Part shown: piece by piece, positions 1 to 8,500 of the stretch
Numbering within the stretch: the first letter of the stretch is position 1
Layout: the number at the start of each line of letters is the position of its first letter
Assembly: GCF_036370855.1 (NCBI RefSeq)
Contig: NC_088117.1
Coordinates: 620,001-684,000, forward strand
DNA from: Dromaius novaehollandiae
Lineage: Eukaryota > Chordata > Aves > Casuariiformes > Dromaiidae
Direction of reading: 5' to 3'
DNA: 64,000 nt
Notes under the pieces: generated by a model
Databases searched by the model: none
Seen by the model: only the letters and a program-made list of their open reading frames with translations
What the model was told of the DNA's origin: nothing
Position numbers and translations under genes: made by a program

Positions 1-79
1 GATTTGGCTCCAAAATTTTTCTGCGGGAACCTAGGGTCGAGCCCTGTTATGGTGGCCGACAAGCCTAATTTCCATAACA
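1..79 (+). mobile_element. 3' end of solo LTR (ERV-A family), cut by window edge
   Basis: Matches the last 79 bases of the complete solo LTR at 17,765-18,526. It ends in CA and is followed by the target-site copy ATATT at 80-84. Confidence 0.85.
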
Positions 80-1086
80 ATATTCCATCATCATCTTGTT
101 CTACTTCCCTTTGTTCCCATTGTTTCTTCTCTTCCACGGAGCAGGCCTTCTCATACATGGTTCTGGGGTCTATGACATTTGGCCATTCACTTTGGTTCAT
201 CCTTGGAAGTGCCACCACACGGCCTCTCAGAGGTTCATGGGCTGCAGCCTTTGCAGCGGCGTCAGCTAAAGCATTTCCTTTACTGATTTCTGTAGTGTCT
301 TTAGGATGGGCTGGGCAGTGTATTACAGCAATTTCTTTGGGCCTTTGGACTGCTTCCAGCCAATTACGTATTTCTTCTGCACTAGCTGTTTTCTTTCCTG
401 ATCATGTAAAAAAAAAAAAAATCCTCGTTTTTTCCATAACATCCCAGTTGCCTCACATATCCCAAAGGCATATCGAGAGGCACTGTAGATGTCAACTTGC
501 TTCCTTTTCCTAGGTGCCCTGCACGTGTCAAGGCTACTAGTTCTGCGCCTTGCACACTCATTCATGTGGGAAGCAGTTCGGCCTCCATTACTCGTTTTTG
601 GCTGACTACAGCACACCCAGTTTGACGTTGTCCATGTGGGTAGCAGGATGAGCTGTTTACAAATAGAACCAGATCCGGTTTTTGCAAAGGAACATCAGTT
701 AAATGGGTTCTCGGCTTACTGGAAGTGTGCATTACCTGCTCACATTGGTGATGTTTTTCTCCATCATCAGGCAGAGGTATTAGAGTTGCTGGATTCAGGG
801 TATTGCATCTTTTTAGGACTACATTATCTGCCATGAGGAGGATCAGTTCGTATCTGTGTGCCCGTTGTGGCCATAATGCCTGGGTCGCATATCGTTTAAT
901 AGTATCTCCACTTTGTGCGGCACATGAACTGTGACAGGGTGCCCCAGAATGAGAGGGCGGCTTCTCTCTCCCTATTGCCGCTGTTGCTGCCACCGATTTG
1001 GTGCAGGATGGCGCCCCTGCTGCAACCAAATCTAGCTGAGCAGAATATGCTACCGGTCTCTGGTGGGGTCCTACTTTTTGCCTCAT
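80..1086 (-). pseudogene. pol: ERV-A RNase H remnant with altered catalytic residues
   Basis: Minus-strand frames show the RNase H blocks LVLFVNSSS (first Asp replaced by Asn), QVDIYSASRYAFG (the usual Asp-Ser reads Ala-Ser) and HCPAHPKDT...GNALADAAAKAAA. A run of 14 A (about 408-421 on the plus strand) interrupts the frame. Units 2 and 3 carry the same substitutions. The inverted copy at 48,308 keeps VDSSS, which shows the ancestral state. Confidence 0.8.
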
Positions 1087-1099
1087 TACTCTGCTGGCA

Positions 1100-2200
1100 A
1101 TCCCCTTACGTTCATGTACCTATAAATTGAAGGGCTTTGTATATTCTGGGAGCCCGAGAGCAGGCGCGGATGCCAAAGCTCCTTTCATAGTTCTAAAAGC
1201 TTGCTCTCTTTCGAGGCCCCACGCAATGGGTTCTGCTGCTTCATTTCTAGTGGCCTCTGTCAGGGGTTTTGCTAATTCTCCCAACCCAGGAACCCATGGT
1301 CTGCAACAATCCCCCAGATCCAAGGAATCCTCCTAACTGTTTCTGTGTTACTGCACGGGGGAGTTTTATGATAGCATTTACTCTCTCTGGGTCTCTGGGA
1401 GTCGTTGCCCTTCTCTTAGAATGAACCCCAAGTACTCTACCTCTTTTTGACACAGCTGGAGTTTAGACGGAGATGCCCGGTGACCCTTTTTCTGTTAAAG
1501 TAGGACACAGATATGCAGAGTCCATTATACAGGTATCCTCATCCTTACTCGCTATCAGTAAACCATCTACATATTGCCTGAGAGTTGACCCACCCGGTAA
1601 TTCTACATCTTTTAAATCATTCCTTAACACTTGTGAGGAAAGGGTGGGAGAGCCAGTGAACCCTTGTGGGAGGTGTGTCCACGTCCGCTGTTGCCCTTTC
1701 CATGTAAAGGCGAACAAGGGTTGACTACTTTCCTCAAGCGGGATCCTAAAGAAAGCAGCAGTTAGGTCAATTACAGGGAAACATTTTGCCCAACGTGGCA
1801 TTTGTAAAAGCACTGTGGAAGGATCAGGCACTACTGGGGGAGGGGTCACCACACGTTGATCGATTGCTCGCAAATCTTGGACAAACTGGTATTCTGGATC
1901 GCCATCAGAATCCCGCCCGTGCTTTTTAACTGGCACAATCGGAGTGTTGTATGGGGATTCACAGACCCTAAGGAGACCCAGTTTTACATCGTGATCCGTT
2001 TGCTTTCAGATACTCTTCTTGGCTTCTTTGGGGGTAGGGTATCGTTTAACCGTGGCAGGCAATCCCCCCTTTGCTTTTATCGAGACTCAGCTAGCTGATT
2101 TCAACAGTCCACCATCCATTCCTCAAGAGCTCCATAACTTCCCAGGAACTGATTCTAAACCTATGGGAATTTGCAGATTAGTTGTCTCTGGCTCTGGTGT
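1100..2200 (-). pseudogene. pol: ERV-A reverse transcriptase remnant, YVDD changed to YVDG
   Basis: The minus-strand frame at 1463-1936 has the RT blocks QDLRAID, PVVPDPSTVL, FPVIDLTAAFF, LFAFTWKG, LPQGF and QYVDG. The catalytic YVDD box reads YVDG (about 1561-1575) in all three units, so polymerase activity is not expected. Flanking parts continue in other frames (1120-1453). The RNase H section upstream in coordinates belongs to the same pol. Copies are at about 19,550-20,650 and 37,990-39,090. Confidence 0.85.
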
Positions 2201-2606
2201 CTCAGCCACAACACATGAGCCCATTAGTACTAATTTTATCCCTCCCGGCTGTATATTTTATCCCTCCTGGCTGTAAGCAGATCTGAGTATCCAAGGCTTG
2301 CGGGAGATCTCTCCCTAAAAGGCAAGAGGGTGAATCTGTGGAAATCATGAAATGTCCCCACACTCCTTTACCTCCAACAGTGAGCAATAAGGGCTTAGTT
2401 AACGCTCATTTGCCTTTTCCCATCTCTCCTTGTACTATTATTTCATCTGACGATTTGCATCCTTTAGGCTCAAAACTCAAAAGGGAAAGAGTAGCTCCGG
2501 TATCCACTAGATAGGGCACTTCTAGACCTTCTAGACTTGCCACTATCTGCCCCCTGACATCCAAATCTATATCCCAGGAATTTACCCCAATTTCCACAGG
2601 ATTCAC
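2200..2606 (-). pseudogene. pro: ERV-A protease fragment
   Basis: The frame at 2406-2606 contains the aspartic protease active-site pattern LVDTGATLSLL. The flap and C-terminal part (ending CLLGRDL) continue in another frame at about 2202-2387, so the protease is frameshifted. It lies between the truncated matrix and the RT. Copies are at about 20,650-21,054 and 39,089-39,493. Confidence 0.75.
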
Positions 2607-2609
2607 TGT

Positions 2610-2882
2610 TCACTCCTGATGATCAAAGGCTCCCTGCGGCGGCCATCCTTCTGCCGGGTTACCCTCCTTAGTCACCAACGGCCAATCCTCCTGACATACT
2701 TGGATCAACCCTTTTTTCCTTTGATTCTTACTACCATCAGTCTTACTCCAGTTTTGCAAAATTTCAGCCAAGGGCCACCCCTTCTCTAGGCCAGAATTAT
2801 TTCCCACATTGAGTTCCTGAAAAGTGCATCCTATGGTGATCAGATATGCCTTTTTTTTCTTTTTCTTTCCTCTCCCCCCCAC
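2610..2882 (-). pseudogene. gag: ERV-A gag fragment: matrix N-terminus
   Basis: A 90-codon frame begins with Met-Gly-Gly and a lysine run, and ends in the pattern CQEDWPLV...GWPPQG typical of gammaretroviral matrix. Myristoylation-type Gly2 is present. The frame stops right after this motif, and protease sequence follows within a few bases. Most of gag has therefore been deleted. Identical copies lie at 21,058-21,330 and 39,497-39,769. Confidence 0.7.
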
Positions 2883-3360
2883 AATACCTGCCTGCAGCTG
2901 CTGTGATCACACTTTCTCTCTCTCTCTCGGAACCGCACTCACACCACCCGAGGCTTTGACTGCTAGGACTGCAGTCCCGTCGCAGTGGGCAGCTTTAGCA
3001 GCCGACGGGTGCCCCCTTCGCTTCCCAGGTTATACGCACTCACACACTCACAGGACTGTTCACACTCACACCAGTCACAGCGACTCCAGATTTCTGTCTC
3101 TACAGTCTGGCGGTGCGCCTTACGCTGACCCGGCTGCGCACTCCCCGTTCCGGCCGGATCGAGACGGGACTCGAATCCACTCAAGGAAGCGGCAGTTAGG
3201 TCAATTACAGGGAAACATTTGGCCAATGTGGTTCATCACGTTATCTGCGTTATCGGCCTAAGACTTCAGCAAATTCAGCTACTCATGCTAAGCAAGGTTT
3301 ATGTAAGTTGTGTTAAGTGGTTTACTCTAGACACCTTTGGTTCAATATTCTTTAACTACA
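2883..3360 (-). mobile_element. ERV-A leader and 5' LTR fragment, chimeric
   Basis: From 3360 downward on the minus strand the first about 135 bases resemble the U3 start of the ERV-A LTR family (TGTAGTTAAAG..., ACTTACATAAACCTTGCTTAGCATGAG in two blocks). U3 then stops, and about 40 bases (3183-3222) repeat the RT segment encoding FPVIDLTAA. A GC-rich leader with CA repeats follows, down to the matrix start. No clean primer-binding site was found. Confidence 0.6.
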
Positions 3361-3797
3361 GCACAAAGAGGAGTGTTTCGCCTGCACCAGCGTTTGCCAA
3401 AGAGCAGAAATTCCTTAACATTGGTGACCAGGAAGCGTTTGCATTCCTTCTTCAGGTTACTGATAGGAAAAGAGCAAGCTTGACTTTACTGCCTGCCATT
3501 ACTCCTTTAAAGCATTACAATCCCGGGTGTTCATACGGTTTGGGAATGGGCATTAACATAAAGAGGGGAGGCTGGCAAGACACACAAGCCATGCTCACAA
3601 AGTCCAGCCTCCGGGGCCAGGATACATGTGAGGGCGTCAGCACCTCCTCCTTGCTGAGAGAGAGAGCACCCAAAGCCACCAGGAGTGTTGTCCAAAACGC
3701 GGATTCGTTGCCCGGTGTGCAATAAGCCAATAATTACACGCTCAGCAGAGACATTGGCTTATTTAGCTCAGAGCTGCGCAAGCCTGGGTGCTCGGTG
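3361..3797. other. Spacer between ERV-A and LTR-related repeats
   Basis: I see no gene here. The reading frames present are short and have no recognisable motif. The region is the 5' flank of ERV-A in host DNA. Confidence 0.5.
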
Positions 3798-3892
3798 GTT
3801 TCCCACAAATCAAGCACCCGCCTCCAGCTTTTCAAGTAGCATCAAGACAAACACATTGCCAGGTTTGCAACTTTCCCTTTTGCACTGGTTGG
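3798..3892. repeat. Block A, first copy
   Basis: About 95 bp (starting GTTTCCCACAAATCAAGCAC) recurs at 4559-4652 with roughly ten differences. Together with block B it shows a local duplication in front of the promoter. The first copy is separated from its B partner by an inserted LTR fragment. Confidence 0.7.
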
Positions 3893-3894
3893 TC

Positions 3895-4331
3895 AGGGAT
3901 TTCTTCATTGCCCGGGTCCCGCCCCTGTCTCTCAAGGTCCTGAGGAGGAGATGGTCATTCCAGCAATTGACACTGCCCCAGCAGGGACAGCAGGTGTTAT
4001 CTCCCAAGGTCCTGACGAGGAGGAGATAGTCCAGACCTCCTAATGAACACTGCTCCCGCAGTGAGAGGAGGCTTTGTCTCCCAGGCTCCTGGCGCCCAAG
4101 CAGGCCTTATTTCAAAGCCTTGACATCCTCCCTTTCGGAGTGTGAAGCGCAGGAATGCAACCTGCTTGTAACTCCCTCATTTTTCCAGCCTCCACCAGCT
4201 CCGGGGCCCTTTCTCACTGGACTAGGAGTGCGGCCTAAGGCTCCAGCAAATTCAGCTAGTCATGCTAAGCAAGTTTTATACAAGTTGTGCGAAGCGGCTA
4301 CCTCTAGACAGCTTGAGTTCAATAATTGACA
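3895..4331 (-). mobile_element. LTR fragment of the ERV-A family (U3 part)
   Basis: Read on the minus strand from 4331, it matches the solo LTR through the blocks CTGTCTAGAGGTAGCCGCTT, GCTTAGCATGA, CACTCCGAAAGGGAGG and CTCCTCAGGACCTTGAG. It lacks R and U5. It carries about one and a half copies of the element containing CTCCTC...AGGACCTTG. Copies are at about 22,345-22,781 and 40,782-41,218. Confidence 0.7.
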
Positions 4332-4350
4332 GTCCAGGTCCCAAGGTCTT

Positions 4351-4450
4351 CAGTTAGGGATACGTGGACCTCCAGTTCTTTTGCCAAATTGGCAATACGT
4401 ACCTAGAAATAAAACATTTTGATTTAATGTTTCTTTTAGGGCTTTAGCAG
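4351..4450. repeat. Block B, first copy
   Basis: About 100 bp from CAGTTAGGGATACGTGG to GGGCTTTAGCAG, repeated at 4788-4886. The second copy abuts the CpG island. Confidence 0.7.
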
Positions 4451-4558
4451 TTCTAGGATGCCCGTGATTAAAGAATGCTTCTTTTCAGAAAATAGAAGTT
4501 ATCCTAAACTACCTAGTTTGAACATTCTTTCTGAGCTTCCCAGGGTTGTCTTGTAACA

Positions 4559-4652
4559 GTTTCCCACAAATCAAGCACACCCCCCGCCTTTTCAAGTAGC
4601 ATTTTTACAAACACATTGCAAGGTTTGCAACTTTCCCTTTTACACTGATTGG
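4559..4652. repeat. Block A, second copy
   Basis: Second copy of the 3798-3892 block, about 230 bp upstream of the second B block. Confidence 0.7.
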
Positions 4653-4787
4653 AGAGTAATGTACAGACAATTATACTACTGCTTACACACCAATTTACTA
4701 CTACACATGCTCGGGGAGGGGTCTTCACCCGGGCGTGGGGCTTTTTGACCTGTGGGAGTGATTTTTTGTGTTTTATGGAGGACAGTT

Positions 4788-4886
4788 CAGTTAGGGATAG
4801 ATGCACCTCCAATTCTTTTGCCAAACTGGCAACACGTACGGAGAAATACAGCATTTTGATGTAGTGTTTCTTTAGGGCTTTAGCAG
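4788..4886. repeat. Block B, second copy
   Basis: Repeat of 4351-4450, lying directly before the GC-rich promoter region. Confidence 0.7.
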
Positions 4887-5578
4887 GCAGAGTCCCAGCG
4901 GGGCGGGGGAGGAGAGCTGGGGCACAGGCTTGGCCCTGGAGCCCCCCCGCCTGTCAGCAGCTGCCCCCGGGCCAGCTCCAGAAGCGCAGAGCTGGCGCCG
5001 GCGCTGGGGCAGAGCGGCGGCAGCGGGGCGCGAAGGAGAGCAGCGAGCGAGGCCGGAGCAGGCGCTGGCGCGGAGCTGCCGAGCAGCGAGGCGAGCGCAG
5101 GGGCGCGAGCGTGTGGGCAGAGAGCCGGGCTGCCCCCGAGGGGCTCCTCGAGGGCGGCAGCAGCACCCCCGGCCGCCAGCATGCCCGGGCTGCCCGCACA
5201 GGGCGGCGCCGGCGCCGGCGCGCGGAGGGAGCGCGGGCCGCGGCGGGGGTGCGCGGCCCCCTGCGCCTCCCGCGCGGAGGGCGCCCCTGAGCTCACAGAG
5301 GGGCCCCGCGCTGCGCCGCGCCGCGCCCTGAGCTCACAGAGGGGCCCCGCGCTGCGCTGCGCTGCGTCGTGCTGCGCGGTGTTGCGCTGCGCTGCGCTGC
5401 GCTGCGCTGCGGTGCAGTGCGGGGCTCTGCGCTGCGTCGTGCTGCGGGGCGGTGCAGGGCGGGGTGCTGCAGGGCGGGGTTTTGCGCGGGGCTGTGCCGC
5501 GCCGCGCCCCGCAGACGCCGCTCCGCGCGCGCGTTGCTCGAGGGCGCCGGCGGGGGGCGGCTGCTGGCGCCGGGCAGC
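4887..5578 (+). promoter_or_regulatory. CpG-island promoter and 5' UTR region of the unit 1 gene
   Basis: The base composition switches abruptly at about 4887 from AT-rich to very GC- and CpG-rich, and stays so past the first coding exon into intron 1. Inside are a direct repeat (GAGCTCACAGAGGGGCCCCG at about 5290 and again about 41 bp later) and a CTGCG pentanucleotide run (about 5345-5412). No TATA box is evident, as expected for a CpG-island promoter. The transcription start cannot be placed. An upstream ATG at 5181 opens a GC-biased frame and may be a uORF or a shadow. Copies start at about 23,338 and 41,775. Confidence 0.7.
5345..5412. repeat. CTGCG pentanucleotide microsatellite
   Basis: Tandem CTGCG/GCTGC units with a few interruptions, in the CpG island just upstream of the start codon. 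It is present in all three units at the same length as far as I can read. Confidence 0.75.
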
Positions 5579-8500
5579 ATGGTGCGAGCGCGGGGGGCGT
5601 CCGGCGCCGGGCGGCGCCTGCTGCTGCTGCTCGGGCTCCTGGCGGCGCTGCGTGCCCGGGACAGCCGGGCTGCTCCGCGGGCAGCGCCGGGCCCAGGTAG
5701 GGCGGGCGGGCGGGCGGCGCCGGAGGCGGAGGCGGAGGCGGAGGCGGCGCGGCAGGCTGGGGGCGGCGGGGCCGGCTGGCGAGCGGCCGGGGCGGCGGGA
5801 GGCGGCGTCGGGGGCCGGGAGCGGCTGGGCGAGGCTCGTGGGGCCGCGGGGAGGGGGGTGCGCTGGGGGGCGGCGGGGGCCGGGGGCGAGAGCTGTGCCT
5901 GGAGCGGCGCCTGGCGCTGGCTGACGGGAGCTGTTGTCCCCGCGGGCGGTTGCAGCGGTGCCCGGCGGCGATGGCGATCCAGCTGCGTGGCCGGACGCCG
6001 GCGCCGAGCCTCGCGGACAGGCTGGAGGTGAGTCCTCGGGGGACCTGAGCTTCCCTGGCAAGAGCAGAAGCGTGCCTTTCCTGGCGCCGCTTTGGCCTGG
6101 CGCTGGCCGGGGAGCTCTCGTGCCCCCGCAGCGCGAATGCTGCTTCGTGTCCTCCGGTGCTGAGGGTTGCCCCTTTGCAGAGCGCTGGCTTCCTTGGTGG
6201 AGGTTAGAGAGCTCCGCGGAAGAAGGGGCCGAGGGGCCGCGTGTTTGTTTGTCTTGGGGGTGCTTGGGGGCTGTCTGTGGCAATACATGATGAGAACTGC
6301 TCCCATCGGTGGTTGCTTACAGATGTGGCTGAAGCTGAGGATTATCCAGCTTCTCAGCTGCATCCCGTTGCCGAGCCTCCAGGTCTTCCCAGGGGTACGT
6401 AGTCAGTTTTTACTTCCCTGAAAGAACAAGAACTTTCCTTGTGCTATTTTGCTCCCATGAAATTGTGCTTCATACTTCCTCTGGGGTCCAAGGGCTTTAC
6501 AGCCGCAGGGGAGTCCCAGGGGTAAGTTGTGAGCATTTCTTTCCTTTGAGAGCTGCCAGGCAAAAGGTCCTCTCTGCCCATCCACAGCTTTGGGACTATT
6601 GACCTACATATATGTCCCATGTGATGACGTGACCCCCCTTCCATTCATTACAACTGCTTTGTGAAGAAGTTGGTAGCAGCTTCTAAGGAAAACTTGCCAC
6701 CTCTGTGTTGGGTTTCTGCTCTGCCTGTAGGCTTTGGTGATCCAGCATTTTGGCTGTTTCCTCTTCCTGACCCTCGGGACGATCCCCAGGGTAAGTACTG
6801 AATATGTATTTGCTTTGTAGAAGAAGCTTTTACGTTTCCAGCTTTTCCTGGTGGTGAGTGTAACTGAATAAGTCGTTGGCTGATGCTCAGAGGCACAGAA
6901 GAGCAGAGTGGGACTCGGGAGGCCTTGAGAGATGTGTCCCGGGGTGCTTTGCCTTGCAGGGTCTTTGTGCTGCTTCCAAAGCCTGCTGCAAAGCCAGCGG
7001 GCTTGCTGGGGTTGAGTTTACAGCTTGTGTGAACTCCGGGGTGTGCTTTCCCGCAGCAGCTCTGTGCCTGCTTAGATTTATGGCCATACGATGCCACTGC
7101 AGACACCCGCTAAGCGTTTGCAAGGTGCACATGAGCAGAAGTATGGTGTAATTATATGTTCCCCGTCATTCACCACCCTTCAAATCCGAAGTTGTTTATG
7201 GAAATACATGATGAGAACTGCTCCCATCTGTGTTTGGTTACAGATGTGGCTGTAGTTGAGGGTTCTCCAGTTTCTCAGCTGCATCCCGTTCTTGAGCCTG
7301 CAGGTCTTCCCAGGGGTATGTAATCAATTTTTATGTCCCTGGAAGAATAAGAACTTCCTATGTACTATTTTGTTCCTGTGAACTTGTACTTCCTACTTCC
7401 TCTGCAGGTGGTTCAAGCACTTCTGTGGAAGTATGTTGCAGCACATAATGAAAACTTGTCTTGTCTGTGTTTGCTTACAGGCCTTCCTGCAGGCAGGGGC
7501 CTTCCAGCTTCTCAGCTGGATCCTGTTTCTGAGCCTCAGGAGCATGCCAGGAGTAAGTGGTGGAGATGTATTCCCTTCCTGGGAGGAGCCTGTGGTTTCA
7601 GAGTTGTGTTCGTGGGCCGTGTAGCTTCAGTCCTTGGCCGAGGCTCATGCCTGCAAAAGAGCAGAGCGGGCTTTGGGAGGGCTTCAGAGATCTGCGGTGG
7701 GTGCTTTGCCTGGCTGCTCCAGCCTTGTGCTTTTCCAGTGCCTGCAGCAAAGCCAGCAGGCTTGTTGGGGTTGAGCTTAGAGCTCAGGTGAACTCCAGGG
7801 CATCCTTTCCCAGCATGCTTGGATTTGTAGCCACGTGGTGCCTGTGCAGGCACCCGATAAGTGTTTGCCAAAGACTCAGGAGCGGAAGGGCAAGACGAGT
7901 GCCTTGCTGTAATGAGACATTCCATGCTCATTCGCTACCATTCAAATCTGAAGCAGCATATGGAAATAGGTAACGAGAGCTCTGCTCGTCTCTTTGGTTG
8001 CAGATGTGGCCGCAGGAGATGGCTATGCAGCCTCTCGTCTGGATGGCCAGGCAGTGTCTGTGGGGAGTCGTACAGGTGAGTCGTGACTCTTTGCCTACTC
8101 TTTTGGGTTATTTGAAAGAAGCAGCATTTACTTGTGCGGATGTTGTTCATGTGCAATTTAACTTAATACTTTGTTTAGGTCCTCAGCGCAGAAAGTACAA
8201 GGCCCAGAGAGGAAAGTCGTCTGAGAAATATTCTAAACTCCTTCAGGACATCTTGAAGGACTTGGAGAGAGCAGCTGGTGGGTAGATTTCGCTCTGTGTT
8301 AAGGGAGATCATTGTAAACGTGAGGTTTTAGAAACAGCTATGGATAAGCTGTGGCTTACGCAGGAGAAAGGGATGGATCAGAGCCTCGCCGCAGTGACGC
8401 ACCACGTCACACCTTGCAGGCATTGGCAAGCCGCAGAGCTTGTTGAGGGTCTCTTCTACAAGCGTGTTCTTCGCCGCGTTTGTTAACGTTAAGGTGCTAG

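Larger units (their letters stand above)
80..3360 (-). mobile_element. ERV-A 5' half in unit 1 (gamma-type provirus, defective)
   Basis: On the minus strand, from 3360 downward, the order is: LTR U3 fragment (about 3226-3360), a chimeric leader, a Gag matrix start (2610-2882), protease (about 2200-2606), reverse transcriptase (about 1100-2200), connection and RNase H (about 80-1086). Capsid and nucleocapsid are missing between matrix and protease. Reading frames are broken in several places. The remainder of the element (integrase, env, 3' LTR) lies at 16,060-17,764 of the same tandem period. Class is inferred from the matrix motif GWPPQG and the gamma-like RT and integrase motifs. Confidence 0.85.

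Noticed and set aside
3140..3185. Possible tRNA-like T-arm (GGGACTCGAATCC) or primer-binding site in the ERV-A leader
   Set aside because: No cloverleaf can be drawn around it, and the 18-base complement does not match a tRNA 3' end I recognise.
4880..6363. Very long frames on both strands (467 and 356 codons on minus, 247 and 220 on plus)
   Set aside because: They overlap one another in a CpG island. Stop codons are rare there from composition alone, and the peptides are Ala/Arg/Pro runs. Only the signal-peptide exon and exon 2 on the plus strand fit splice and phase evidence.
7409..7432. Short candidate exon after CTTCCTCTGCAG
   Set aside because: The acceptor is good, but the only nearby donor leaves phase 0, which breaks the frame with exon 7. 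Probably a decayed module exon.
8220..8277. Similarity of KLLQDIL in exon 9 to growth-hormone-releasing-hormone peptides
   Set aside because: Only about seven residues agree, and the surrounding gene has no neuropeptide precursor layout.
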